Assembly (NCBI RefSeq): GCF_000382705.1 | Contig: NZ_ARQE01000005.1 | Coordinates: 62,001 to 126,000, forward strand | Direction: 5' to 3' | DNA length: 64,000 nt | Source of the DNA: Aureimonas ureilytica DSM 18598 = NBRC 106430 | Lineage (GTDB): Bacteria > Pseudomonadota > Alphaproteobacteria > Rhizobiales > Rhizobiaceae | Shown here: piece after piece, positions 28,045 to 38,214 of the stretch | How the letters are laid out: each line of letters starts with the position of its first letter | Numbering within the stretch: position 1 is the first letter of the stretch | The notes under the pieces: generated by a model | What the model saw: only the letters and a program-made list of their open reading frames with translations | What the model was told of the DNA's origin: nothing | The model's database searches: none | Program-made: the position numbers and the translations under genes

Positions 28045-28057
28045 GACAGAAATTGTC
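28045..28057. promoter_or_regulatory. putative LysR operator in the divergent region
   Basis: GACA-N5-TGTC inside the A/T-rich stretch between the CoA-transferase and LysR genes, about 30 bp before the LysR start. Its position suits autoregulation and control of the CoA-transferase operon. Confidence 0.4.
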
Positions 28058-28086
28058 GCTAATAAGGGCGGTGCGGGAGGCCATCG

Positions 28087-28986
28087 ATGAATATGCGACA
28101 GCTGCGGACGGTGGCGGCGTTTCTGGAGCAGCAGAGCTTCGCGGCGACGAGCGATCGCGTCGGTCTCAGCCCGTCGGCCATCAGCATCCAGATGCTGCGG
28201 CTGGAGGCCGAGCTCGGCATCGCGGTCTTCGATCGCTCGACGCGCCCGCCGACGCTGACGACGCAGGGCGTGGAGATCGCGCGGGTCGCGCGGGAAATCC
28301 TGGAGCTGGAGGAGCGCATCCGCCGCATCGCGCGGGGGCAGACGATCGCGCAGGGCATCACGATCGGCTTCGTGCCGACGACGCTGACGCGCATCCTGCC
28401 AAGGGTCGTCGGCCGCTTGCGCGAGGCTTATCCCGAGCTTCAGATCAACATCAAGTCCGGCTTGTCGGGCGAGTTGGCAGCCGCCGTCATGCGACGGGAG
28501 ATGGACTTCGCCCTGATCACCGCGCCGCCCGGACCGATCGAGAACGTCTCGGTCCACGAGATCGCGCGCGAGCCGCTCGTCGCCATCGGCCCCTTGTCGC
28601 TCCGTCACATCGGCTCGGACGCCGAACTCCTCGCCGCCCTGCCCTTCATCTCCTTCAACAAGCGCGCCTGGCTCGGACAGAAGATCGCCGCCGAGCTGCA
28701 GTCGCGCGCGATCCCTCTTCGCGAGGGCATGGACGTCGATTCCCTCGACACGATCGAGGAACTCGTGGCGGAGGGCTTCGGCGTGTCGGTCGTTCCGCAG
28801 CGCCTCCTGTCACAGCCCTTGGGCGACCGGCTCCAGTGTCTCCCCTTCGGCGCGCCCGCCCAGTCGCGTCGTCTCTCCCTGATCGAGCATGTCAACCATC
28901 GGTCCACGGTGCTGGAAGCGTCCGTCCGCGCGATCTTCCAGGCGATCGCTGAGGAGGCGTCCGGGAGCGAGCCGATCCGCCCTTAG
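28087..28986 (+). CDS. LysR-family transcriptional regulator
   Basis: A 299-residue regulator. The helix-turn-helix is in FAATSDRVGLSPSAISIQ (residues about 16-34), followed by the linker helix and a two-lobe effector domain (ITIGFVPTTLTRILPRV). It is transcribed away from the CaiB-type CoA-transferase operon and probably governs it. The inducer is unknown, perhaps the acid or its CoA ester. Confidence 0.9.
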   Translation: MNMRQLRTVAAFLEQQSFAATSDRVGLSPSAISIQMLRLEAELGIAVFDRSTRPPTLTTQGVEIARVAREILELEERIRRIARGQTIAQGITIGFVPTTLTRILPRVVGRLREAYPELQINIKSGLSGELAAAVMRREMDFALITAPPGPIENVSVHEIAREPLVAIGPLSLRHIGSDAELLAALPFISFNKRAWLGQKIAAELQSRAIPLREGMDVDSLDTIEELVAEGFGVSVVPQRLLSQPLGDRLQCLPFGAPAQSRRLSLIEHVNHRSTVLEASVRAIFQAIAEEASGSEPIRP

Positions 28987-29011
28987 GCGCCCTCCCCGAT
29001 CGCTTGCCGCC

Positions 29012-30436
29012 TCAGGCGGGTGACGCCCTGTCGAAGATGCGGCCCGGGTTGAGGATGTTGTTGGGATCGAATGCCCGTTTCAGCCGGCGCATCGCCTCGA
29101 TCTCGGCTTCGCTGCGCGTGAGATGCAGCCAGGGCTTCTTGTCGAAACCGATGCCGTGTTCGGCGGAGATCGAGCCGCCGCAAGCCGCCGCGCAGCGATA
29201 GACCGCGTCCATGGCCTCGAGGCCCTTTGGGGTGCGGATCACGTAATGCACGTTCCCGTCCCCCATATGGCCGAAGAGGAAGAAGTCCGTGTGCGGGTCG
29301 ATCCGTCGAACCGCCGCCTGGCTTTCTTCCAGGAAGACGGCCGTTCGATCGACGGGAACGCTGACGTCGCCGCTGATGATGTGGTCCATCGTACGGACGA
29401 AATCGCTGCCGCTGTCGCGGATCGTCCAGAGGGATGCGAACTCGCGCTGGGATTGCGAGACGACCGCATCCAAGGCGACCCCATCCTCGATCGCCGCCAT
29501 CAAGGCGGCCTCGAACCCGTCCACGACGCCTTCCTCGCCGAAGGCCTGGATTTCGGTCAGGATGTAGATCGGCGCGCGGGTTTCGAGCGGCGCGGCCCTG
29601 CCGAGAAAACCGAGAATCCCCTCGAAGATCGCCGCGCCCATGAACTCGAAGGCGGACAGGCTGGAGCCGAACGCGGCTCGCAGCCGGTGCAGAAGCGCGA
29701 GCCCGGCCTCCACTGAGGGAACGGCCAGAAGCGCGGCGACCTCGCGGCGCGGCAGGGGGTGGAGACGCAGGCGCGCCCTCGTGACGACCCCGAGCGTGCC
29801 CTCGCTGCCGATGAAGAGCTGGTTCAGATCGTATCCCGTGTTGTCCTTCGCCAGCCCCCGCAGCGAGGACAGAACCGTGCCGTCGGCGAGGACAGCCTCC
29901 AGCCCCGCCACCTGCGCCCGGAACATGCCGTAGCGCAGCACGCGGATGCCCCCGGCATTGGTGGCGATGTTGCCGCCGACCGTCGCCGTGCCGCGCGCGC
30001 CGAGATCCACCCCGACGAGGAAGCCTGCGGCCTGCGCCGCCTCCTGCACCCGCTGCAAGGGCGTGCCGGCAGCGGCCAGCACCGTGGCGCCTGCCTCCTC
30101 GATCGCCCCGAGCTCCGTCATCCGCTCGGTGGACAGGACGGCCTCGCCCTCCACGATCCGGTGGCCGCCCGAAAGCCCGGTCCGACCGCCCTGAACGGCG
30201 AGCGGCTGGCCGGCGGCATCGCAGAGCTTGAGGCAGGCCGCGACCTCTTGCGTCGTGCCCGGCCGCAGGACGAAGCGAGGCACCGCCGAGGGCTTCGCGC
30301 GCAGGTCCTCGCGATAGCCCGCGCCGATCGCGTCGCCCACCAGGAGGGCCTGGGCGGGCAAGAGGGACGACAATCGATCCAGGAGCGGCCCGTCGGGCCC
30401 TTGTCCGACGGAGGCCTTCGCTCGGGAAACGGACAT
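29012..30436 (-). CDS. FAD-linked 2-hydroxyacid dehydrogenase (GlcD/D-lactate dehydrogenase type)
   Basis: A 474-residue flavoenzyme of the vanillyl-alcohol-oxidase fold. The PCMH FAD domain includes LAVQGGRTGLSGGH and the pyrophosphate loop GTATVGGNIATNAGG, followed by GSEGTLGVVTRA. The C-terminal FAD-oxidase domain has FGHMGDGNVHY and SAEHGIG, with the GHIGDGN/E-H-G set that binds the metal and substrate carboxylate. It oxidises a D-2-hydroxyacid (glycolate, D-lactate or D-2-hydroxyglutarate class). It is the last gene of the leftward arm of the divergent locus, after an aldehyde dehydrogenase. Confidence 0.9.
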   Translation of the reverse strand: MSVSRAKASVGQGPDGPLLDRLSSLLPAQALLVGDAIGAGYREDLRAKPSAVPRFVLRPGTTQEVAACLKLCDAAGQPLAVQGGRTGLSGGHRIVEGEAVLSTERMTELGAIEEAGATVLAAAGTPLQRVQEAAQAAGFLVGVDLGARGTATVGGNIATNAGGIRVLRYGMFRAQVAGLEAVLADGTVLSSLRGLAKDNTGYDLNQLFIGSEGTLGVVTRARLRLHPLPRREVAALLAVPSVEAGLALLHRLRAAFGSSLSAFEFMGAAIFEGILGFLGRAAPLETRAPIYILTEIQAFGEEGVVDGFEAALMAAIEDGVALDAVVSQSQREFASLWTIRDSGSDFVRTMDHIISGDVSVPVDRTAVFLEESQAAVRRIDPHTDFFLFGHMGDGNVHYVIRTPKGLEAMDAVYRCAAACGGSISAEHGIGFDKKPWLHLTRSEAEIEAMRRLKRAFDPNNILNPGRIFDRASPA

Positions 30437-30509
30437 GGCGGCGTCACCTTCGACCTTCGGGGAAAAAGGAGCGGCAGGACCGCCGCTCCGGCAGCCGGCT
30501 CGGCGGCTC

Positions 30510-31952
30510 CTAGGCGCTCGTCTGCGTGACGAAGCGGGTGACGAGATAAGCCTCGATCGCTTCCGATCCGCCCTCGGTTCCGTAGCCGGAGTCGCGCACG
30601 CCGCCGAACGGCACCTCGGGCAAGGCGAGGCCCATGTGGTTGATCGTCGTCATGCCGGCCTCGACCCGCGACCCGATCGCCTCGACACTGGCGGCCGACC
30701 CGGCGAAAGCGTAGGCCGCCAGACCATAGGGCAGCCGGTTGGCCTCGGTGATCGCCTCGCCCAGCGTTGCGAAGCGGTTGACCACCGCCACCGGGCCGAA
30801 AGGCTCCTCGTTCATGATGCGCGCCTCGACCGGCACGTTGGAGAGAACCGTCGGCTCGAAGAAATGGCCCTGGTTGCCGATCCGGTTGCCGCCGGTCTCG
30901 AGCTTCGCGCCACGCTCCACCGCATCCGCGATCATGCCTTCGAGCGCGGGAATGCGCCGCTCGTTGGCCAAGGGCCCCATGCGGCTCGCCTCGTCGAGAC
31001 CGTTGCCGACCTTGATCGCGCGCGCGGCTTGCGTGAAACCTTGAAGGAAGCGATCGAACACGCCGTCCTCGACCAGGAAGCGGGTCGGAGATATGCAGAC
31101 CTGTCCCGCATTGCGGAACTTCGAGGCCGCCAGCAGCGACACGGCCTTGTCGATATTGGCGTCCGCGCAGACGATCGCCGGGGCGTGGCCGCCGAGTTCC
31201 ATCGTGGCGCGCTTCATGTGCCGGCCGGCCAGCGCCGCCAGATGCTTGCCCACCGGCGTCGATCCCGTGAACGAGATCTTGCGGATCGTGGGATGGGCGA
31301 TGAGATAGTCCGAAATCTCGGCCGGGGAGCCGAAGACGAGATTGACGGCGCCCGACGGCAGTCCGGCATCGGCGAAGGCCCGGATCAAGGCGGCGGGCGC
31401 GGCCGGTGTCTCCTCGGGCGCCTTCACAATGATCGAGCACCCGGCCGCGATCGCGGCCGACAGCTTGCGCACCACCTGATTGATGGGAAAGTTCCAGGGC
31501 GTGAAGGCCGCCACCGGGCCGACCGGCAGCTTCACGGCCATCTGCAGGACGCCGGGCGCACGCGCGGGGATGATCTGCCCATAGGTGCGGCGCGCCTCCT
31601 CGGCGAACCATTCGATGATGTCCGCCCCGCTCAGGACCTCGCCGCGCGCCTCGGCCAACGGCTTGCCCTGTTCCATCGTCATCATCGGGGCGATGGCGTC
31701 CGCGCGCTCGCGCAGGAGCGCCGCGGCACGCCGCATCACTTGCGAGCGTTCCAGCGCGCCCGTGCGGCTCCAGACCTCGAAGCCCGCCTCGGCGGCTTCG
31801 AGCGCCGCGTCGAGATCGTCCCGCCCGGCATAGGCCAGCCGGCCGATCGCCTCGCCCGTCGCGGGGTTCTGAACCTCGATGGAACGGCCGTCGCGGGCGC
31901 CGCGCCATTGCCCGGCGATGAAGAGCTGCGTGTCGGGATAGGTCGTTGTCAT
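30510..31952 (-). CDS. NAD(P)-dependent aldehyde dehydrogenase (succinate-semialdehyde type)
   Basis: A 480-residue enzyme converting a semialdehyde to a carboxylic acid. Signatures are FTPWNFPIN, the NAD strand [17 protein letters not shown] with the general-base Glu, and [10 protein letters not shown] with the nucleophile Cys. The C-terminal EEPFGPV and [10 protein letters not shown] are typical of GabD/alpha-ketoglutarate-semialdehyde dehydrogenases. ATG 31952 begins the conserved region. It follows the IclR gene and precedes the flavin dehydrogenase (73 bp), all on the minus strand. True substrate unknown. Confidence 0.9.
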   Translation of the reverse strand: MTTTYPDTQLFIAGQWRGARDGRSIEVQNPATGEAIGRLAYAGRDDLDAALEAAEAGFEVWSRTGALERSQVMRRAAALLRERADAIAPMMTMEQGKPLAEARGEVLSGADIIEWFAEEARRTYGQIIPARAPGVLQMAVKLPVGPVAAFTPWNFPINQVVRKLSAAIAAGCSIIVKAPEETPAAPAALIRAFADAGLPSGAVNLVFGSPAEISDYLIAHPTIRKISFTGSTPVGKHLAALAGRHMKRATMELGGHAPAIVCADANIDKAVSLLAASKFRNAGQVCISPTRFLVEDGVFDRFLQGFTQAARAIKVGNGLDEASRMGPLANERRIPALEGMIADAVERGAKLETGGNRIGNQGHFFEPTVLSNVPVEARIMNEEPFGPVAVVNRFATLGEAITEANRLPYGLAAYAFAGSAASVEAIGSRVEAGMTTINHMGLALPEVPFGGVRDSGYGTEGGSEAIEAYLVTRFVTQTSA

Positions 31953-32083
31953 CGGAAATTCCAATTCCAGTCGATAGGACGATGGAGGCGTGCGACCGCC
32001 CGCCGGGCCTGGCGGCCGGCCGGCGCGACGCGGGAGGCGAAGGTCAGGGCCGCCCGATCCGGAGGCGTCTCGATCACCCGCCC

Positions 32084-32836
32084 CTAGCGGGGCACGAAAC
32101 CGAGAGCCAGACTGATGGTCCGGGCGGCGTTCATCACGTCATCGGAGAACTCGCGCAATTGCTTGCGCTTGACGCGCGAGTCCGGCCCGGACAGGCCGAC
32201 GGCGCCGACCACCTCGCCGGATCGGTTGCGGATCGCGGCGGCGCAGGCCGCGATGCCCTCGCGCCATTCGCCATGGGCGACCGCCGCATAGCCTTTGCGG
32301 CGCGCCAGTTCGACATCCGCCCTGAGGTCCTCGAGGTTGGTGCGCGTCGTGCTCGTATAGGATTTGAACAAGGGCACGAAGCGTTCGAGATAGGCGTCGG
32401 GCATATGGGCCAGCATGGCCTTGCCGGTCGCCATGGTGAAGGCGGGAGCCCGCATCCCGACGCTCGTATGGGCGCGGATGTGATGAGCGCTTTCGATCTT
32501 GTCGATATAGACGACATCCGTCTCGTCCAGAACCGACAGGTGAACGGTTTCGCCCGTCGTCTGCGCCAGCGTCACGAGCGACGGTCGCGCCACCTGCACG
32601 AGGTCGAGGCGCCGATTGGCGGCGCTGCCGAGTTCCAGGATCTTGTTCGTCAGCTCGTAGGCGTTCGTGACCGGGACCTGACGCACGTAGCCCTGACCGA
32701 CAAGGGTCGTCAGCAGCCGGTGGACATTGCTCTTGGTGAAGGCGAGTTCCTTGGCGAGATCCGTCACGCCGCGCGGCGTTTCGCTGAAGGCGAGGATCTC
32801 GAGAAGCCGGAGGCCCTTGATGAATGTCTTGTCCAT
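32084..32836 (-). CDS. IclR-family transcriptional regulator
   Basis: A 250-residue regulator. The N-terminal winged helix is [20 protein letters not shown] plus [12 protein letters not shown]; the C-terminal effector domain has [17 protein letters not shown] and the late [12 protein letters not shown]. It lies in the middle of the leftward arm, and three palindromes of one design lie at the divergent promoter 4.3 kb away (37186-37299), which are the likely operators. The effector should be a substrate or intermediate of the locus. Confidence 0.9.
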   Translation of the reverse strand: MDKTFIKGLRLLEILAFSETPRGVTDLAKELAFTKSNVHRLLTTLVGQGYVRQVPVTNAYELTNKILELGSAANRRLDLVQVARPSLVTLAQTTGETVHLSVLDETDVVYIDKIESAHHIRAHTSVGMRAPAFTMATGKAMLAHMPDAYLERFVPLFKSYTSTTRTNLEDLRADVELARRKGYAAVAHGEWREGIAACAAAIRNRSGEVVGAVGLSGPDSRVKRKQLREFSDDVMNAARTISLALGFVPR

Positions 32837-32989
32837 GCCGCTGCTTCAATCCACCGCTGGCGGTCAACCTCGTCACCCGCCTCTACCATAGGAACGGAGA
32901 CGGCTAAATGCTTGCCCCGCCCTGCGATCCCTGACGGGCAGCCGTGCCGGCGCCCCCCGAGCCGCGTTCGGGGGGCGTGGCGCATCGCC

Positions 32990-34084
32990 TTACTGCGCGA
33001 GAAGCGCGTTGATCTTCTCCTGCGCATATTCCTCGTTGGTGGACTTCCCGTCCGGGGAAACGGCGCCCCAATAGTCCGGGCTCCACTCGATGGCCTTTGC
33101 GAGGTTGGTCGGATTGTTGGCCCAGTAGATCGAAAGGTCCTTGTTGGCGGCCTCGAACACGACGGGCGACGGCAGGGCGACCGGATAGGCCTCCGTCAGG
33201 CGTGCGGCGCGTTCGGCGTCGAGGCGCCAGGACAGGAGCTTCAGCGCGTTGTCGTAGTGTGGCGCGCCCTTCGGGATCGAGAAGAAGTCGTAATACACGA
33301 AGCCCTGGTTCCACTCGACCTCCAGCGGCGCGCCGTCCAGCGCGAGCTTGCTCATCGAGCCCGTGTAGGCCATGCACATGTCCGCTTCGCCGTCGAGCAG
33401 GAGCTGCGGCGGCTGGGCCGAGGTCGTCCACCACTTCACCACCTGCGGCTTGATCTCGGCGACCTTCTTGAGCGCGCGCTCCATGTCGATCGGGTAGAGC
33501 TTGTCCTTCTCGACCCCATCGGCCATCAGCGCCGCTTCCATCACGAAGCGCGGCCAGGCCGGCAGGCAGCGGCGGCCGGGAAACTTCTCGGTGTTCCAGA
33601 AGTCGGCCCAGCTCTTGGGCGCGTCGTCGCCGGAGTATTTCTCGGTGTTGTAGGCGAGGCTGACGCCGATCACCTGAAGCGCGACGCCCTTCGGGCGCTT
33701 GAGATTGTCGGGCATGGCGGCCAGCGTCTTCTGGGCCGTATCCGACAGCTTGGAATAGTCGATGTCGGCGAGGCAGCAGTCGCCCAGAAGCTTGGTTTCC
33801 TGATCGAAGATGAAGGTGAGGTCCCATTCGGTCTTGCCGGCCTCGACCTGCGCCTTGATCTTCGGCCCGCTGCGCGCCTCCTGCACGGTGACGACCCTGA
33901 TCCCCGTTTCCTTCTCGAAGGGGCCGTACATCACTTGGCGCAGCGCCTCGCCATAGCCGCCGCCGGGGTCCTGCATCACGACCTCGCCGCTCTGCGCGAG
34001 CGCCGTGGACGCCGCTCCCATCCAGAGGGCCGCCGCGACGATCCCGCCGGCGAAGGGCTTGAGGCCCGAGTTCATTCGCATCAT
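32990..34084 (-). CDS. ABC transporter periplasmic binding protein (spermidine/putrescine-type)
   Basis: A 364-residue exported protein with a signal peptide ending at ALAQS. It has the type-II periplasmic-binding layout of PotD-like proteins: DPGGGYGEAL, KTEWDLTFIFDQET, WADFWNTEKFPG, and the ordered YTGSMSKLALDG segment. A CC pair in GDCCLADID is unusual. The start at 34084 has GGGAG six bases upstream and restores the signal peptide. Binding proteins of this type carry many small anionic or cationic compounds, so polyamine specificity is not established. It follows the fused permease in the leftward arm. Confidence 0.85.
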   Translation of the reverse strand: MMRMNSGLKPFAGGIVAAALWMGAASTALAQSGEVVMQDPGGGYGEALRQVMYGPFEKETGIRVVTVQEARSGPKIKAQVEAGKTEWDLTFIFDQETKLLGDCCLADIDYSKLSDTAQKTLAAMPDNLKRPKGVALQVIGVSLAYNTEKYSGDDAPKSWADFWNTEKFPGRRCLPAWPRFVMEAALMADGVEKDKLYPIDMERALKKVAEIKPQVVKWWTTSAQPPQLLLDGEADMCMAYTGSMSKLALDGAPLEVEWNQGFVYYDFFSIPKGAPHYDNALKLLSWRLDAERAARLTEAYPVALPSPVVFEAANKDLSIYWANNPTNLAKAIEWSPDYWGAVSPDGKSTNEEYAQEKINALLAQ

Positions 34085-34177
34085 CGTTTCTCCCAGAACA
34101 ATGGTGACATGGACATCATCGCGCCACGCGGACGCGGGTGGGCTGTAGCCGGCGGCGTCGTGGCCCACCGGGCAAAG

Positions 34178-34205
34178 CGGGTGCGGCTTCATGGAGTCGC
34201 ACCCG
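34178..34205 (-). promoter_or_regulatory. intercistronic hairpin before the binding-protein gene
   Basis: CGGGTGCG and CGCACCCG form an 8-bp stem with a 12-nt loop in the 144-bp space between the fused permease and the binding protein gene. It may raise or separate binding-protein expression. Confidence 0.4.
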
Positions 34206-34228
34206 GCTTTCTCGTGGCGCGCCGCCCG

Positions 34229-36030
34229 TCAGGCGACGCCGCGCGAGCGGGCGAGCACGGGCCGGGCCAGCGCGATCCCGCCGATCACCAGCAGCACTTC
34301 GAGCGTCGAGACCACCGCCAGCACAGGGTTGAGCTGGTAGTTGATGTCGGCCCAGAGGCGCAGCGGCAGGGTCTGGAGGTAGGGGCTCGACAGGAACATG
34401 GTCAGAACCAGCTCGTCGAAGGAATGAAGGAAGGCGAAGAAGGCCGCGGCGCCGAGACCCGGCGCGATCGACGGAAGCGTGACGGTGCGGAACACGGTGA
34501 GCGGCGAGGCTCCATGAACGGCGGCTGCCTGTTCCAGGCGCGTGTCGACGCCCTGCAGCGAGGCGCACAGGATCACCACGACGATGGGCAGGCCGCCGAT
34601 CGCGTGCGCGCCCGCCAGGCCCCAGACCGAGCCGACCAGGTCCCAGCGCACGAAGAGAGAGTAGAGCGACAGGCCGAGCACCACGGGGGGGACGATCACC
34701 GGGCTGACCAGAAGCAGCATGACGACCGATTTTCCCGGGATGCGGCTGCGCACCACGCCCATCGCCGCCGCCGTTCCGAGCGTGACCGCGATCGCCGCCG
34801 ACAGGAAGGCGATCATCGCCGAGTTGCGGAAGGCCGCCATCCATTGCGGATCGGAAAAGAACTTGGCGTACCACCGGACCGAGAACCCGGGCGGCGGAAA
34901 GGTGAGATAGATGGCGCTCGAGAAGGAGATGATCCCCACGATGACGATCGGCAGGACGAGGGTCGCGATCACGAGACCGCCCATGCCACGGATGGTCAGC
35001 GATCCGACCCAGCCGGGCAGCGCCGACAGGGCGCGCAGGATCGGCCAGCCCAGGCGGTCCGCAAGGGCCATGCCGAGCCGGGAGCGCGCGGAGGTCCGCG
35101 TTCGCTCCGCCGTCCTGGCTGAGGCGACGGGTTTGGACGCCGCCTCCTCCAGCTTGGCGCCGCCCCAGATGAACTCGAATCCGAGGATGCGGCCGGCGAT
35201 CGCCACCACAATGAGCGTGATGGTCAGGAGCACCACGGCCAGCGCCTGAAGAAAGCCCTCGCTCGTCGCGAAGTCCGCCTGCTGGGTGATGTGCATGGCG
35301 AACATCATGTCGCCCGGACCGCCCAGCAGCGTCGGCGTGATGAAGAAGCCGATCGCCGACACGAAGACGAGAAGGAAGCCAGCGCCCGCGCCCGGCAGCG
35401 TCAAGGGCAGGAGCACACGCCAGAAGGTCGCGAGCGGGCCCGCGCCCGAGGCCTGCGCGGCCCGCGTGAGGGCGGGGTCCAGCCGCGACACGCTGGAATA
35501 GATCGACAGGACCATGATGGGCAGGAGCACGGCCGTCATGCCGAGAAGCACCGTGCCGCGATTGAACAGAAGCTGGGCCGGCTCGCCGAGAATGCCGATC
35601 TGGACGAGGAGCTTGTTGATCGGCCCGTTGCGGCCGAGCAGCACCATCCAGGCATAGGTCCGGATGAGGATCGCGATGAAATAGGGAAGAACCACCGCCG
35701 TCGCGACGAGAAGCTGCGTGAGGCCCCGGGTGCGGTGGATCAGGAAGGCGGCGGGATAGCCGAACAGGAGGCAGAGCCCCGAAACGGTGAGCGCGATCTG
35801 CATCGTGCGAACCAGCGCGTCCCAGTAGAGCGAGGTCGCGAAGATGCGCTCGAAATAGCCCCAGGGCGTCGCGCCGGCGAAGCTGATGCGAACGAGATCG
35901 ATCAACGGCAGAAGGTAGATCGAACCGAGGAACAAGGCGGCCGGCAGAAGCAGCCAGGCGGGGCTCTTCACCCTTTGGCGCCAGTCGGACAGGTCGATGC
36001 CGCGCCGTTCGGACGTGCGGGTCAGGCTGC

Positions 36031-36034
<4 letters not shown>
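34229..36034 (-). CDS. ABC permease, two PotB/PotC-type domains fused in one chain
   Basis: A 601-residue inner-membrane protein. Residues about 1-300 match a PotB-like permease with coupling segment LTRAAQASGAGPLATFW, and about 330-601 match a PotC-like permease with LEQAAAVHGASPLTVF. A linker rich in Ala/Arg/Ser/Thr (about 300-350) joins them. Usual systems encode these as two genes. ATG 36034 overlaps the ATPase stop as ATGA; an upstream open frame is an ATPase-gene shadow. Confidence 0.9.
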
Positions 36035-37170
<1,136 letters not shown>

Positions 37171-37185
37171 GTCTCTCCTCCCGAT

Positions 37186-37202
37186 GTTCTATTATTTAGA
37201 AC
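37186..37202. promoter_or_regulatory. palindromic operator 1 (putative IclR site)
   Basis: GTTCTA-TTATT-TAGAAC, 6-bp arms and a 5-bp spacer, ends 15 bp upstream of the ATPase start. It has the same design as the two palindromes on the other side of the promoter region. An extra half-site GTTCTA lies at 37219-37224. Confidence 0.65.
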
Positions 37203-37238
37203 AGCTTTTCGAATTTATGTTCTACTTGCGAATTTCTC

Positions 37239-37267
37239 TTGTCAAGCCATTCCCCCGCCGATATTCT
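37239..37267 (+). promoter_or_regulatory. promoter of the rightward arm
   Basis: TTGTCA (37239-37244) and TATTCT (37262-37267) are 17 bp apart. On the minus strand the overlapping hexamer 37245-37240 reads TTGACA, so the same bases may serve as -35 for the leftward arm. Operator 2 overlaps the -10. Confidence 0.55.
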
Positions 37268-37279
37268 GCAATTCAGAAT
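37263..37279. promoter_or_regulatory. palindromic operator 2 (putative IclR site)
   Basis: ATTCTG-CAATT-CAGAAT, 6-bp arms and 5-bp spacer, covers the -10 of the rightward promoter. Its centre is 20 bp (about two turns) from that of operator 3. Confidence 0.65.
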
Positions 37280-37282
37280 AGT

Positions 37283-37299
37283 GTTCCAAATTGTGGAAC
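37283..37299. promoter_or_regulatory. palindromic operator 3 (putative IclR site)
   Basis: GTTCCA-AATTG-TGGAAC is a perfect palindrome with 6-bp arms and 5-bp spacer, 40 bp before the CoA-transferase start. The consensus of the three sites is approximately RTTCYR-N5-YRGAAY. Confidence 0.7.
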
Positions 37300-37338
37300 A
37301 TTGTGGCGACAGCTCGAAAGTCTTGCAGGGAGGTGCGA

Positions 37339-38214
37339 GTGCTGACGGATCTGCGATCGATGGCCAGTTTCGTGCGTTCGGGCATGCAGGTGGCGCTGCC
37401 GGTGGACTATGCCGGCGTCTCCATGGCCCTCACCCGCCCCCTGATCGAGACCGGCGCGCGAGACCTGCATCTCGTGTGCGTGCCGACCGGCGGCCTGCAG
37501 GTCGATCAGCTGATCGGCGCCGGCCTGGTGCGTACCGTGGAGACGAGCGCCGTGTCGCTGGGAGAGGCCGGCGGCGCGCCGTGCTTCAACCAGGCGGTCA
37601 AGGACGGAACGGTCCAGGTGATGGACGCGACCTGTCCCGCCATTCATGCCGGCCTGATGGCCGCCCAGAAGGGCGTGCCGTTCATCCCCATTCGCGGCCT
37701 GATCGGCACGGACATCCTGAAACACCGGCCGGATTGGCGCGTGATCGACGATCCGTTCGCGCCGACGCCCGAGCCGATCGTCCTCATCCCCGCGATCCTG
37801 CCGGATGTCGCCATCTTCCATGCGCCGATGGCCGACCGCTTCGGCAATGTCTGGATCGGACGGCGGCGCGAACTGGCCGCCATGGCCTATGCCGCCCGCC
37901 GCACCCTCGTCACCGTCGAGCGCGTCGTGGAAACGAACCTCCTCGCGCAGGAGACGACGGCCGCCGGCGTGCTGCCGTCGCTCTATGTCGACGCGGTGGC
38001 CGAGGCCCCCAAGGGCGCCTGGCCCTACGGATTGTGGGGCGAATATGCGCCCGACGCGGCGGAGCTCGCCGCCTATGCCGCCGCCGCGCGCACGCCGGAG
38101 GGTTTTGCCCGCTACATGGATCGCTCCATCGTGGATCGCCCCGGGGTGGATCGCTCCCCGGCGGATCGCCCCGTCGCGGATCGGCCCGGCACGGAGCCTG
38201 CCCTGTCATGCTGA
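37339..38214 (+). CDS. CoA-transferase family I, subunit A (glutaconate/3-oxoacid type)
   Basis: A 291-residue subunit that pairs with the next gene to move CoA from a donor thioester to a carboxylate. It has the Rossmann-type CoA-transferase fold; LHLVCVPTGGLQVDQLIGAG, VPFIPIRGLIGTD and FGNVWIGRRRELAAMAYAA are subunit-A marks. GTG 37339 is chosen because GGGAGG lies 5 bases upstream and the earlier ATG sits inside operator 3. The C-terminus carries five Asp-Arg repeats not expected in the family (38119-38193). The next gene overlaps it by 7 bp. Confidence 0.85.
   Translation: MLTDLRSMASFVRSGMQVALPVDYAGVSMALTRPLIETGARDLHLVCVPTGGLQVDQLIGAGLVRTVETSAVSLGEAGGAPCFNQAVKDGTVQVMDATCPAIHAGLMAAQKGVPFIPIRGLIGTDILKHRPDWRVIDDPFAPTPEPIVLIPAILPDVAIFHAPMADRFGNVWIGRRRELAAMAYAARRTLVTVERVVETNLLAQETTAAGVLPSLYVDAVAEAPKGAWPYGLWGEYAPDAAELAAYAAAARTPEGFARYMDRSIVDRPGVDRSPADRPVADRPGTEPALSC
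38119..38193 (+). repeat. five tandem 15-bp repeats in the CoA-transferase A gene
   Basis: Five imperfect 15-bp units, each starting GATCG, encode DRSIV-DRPGV-DRSPA-DRPVA-DRPGT near the protein's C-terminus. They are in frame and low in hydrophobic residues, so they probably form a flexible tail that arose by slippage. Confidence 0.8.

Noticed and set aside
38119-38193. CRISPR-like or minisatellite element
   Set aside because: The repeats are contiguous 15-bp units in frame within a gene, with no spacers.
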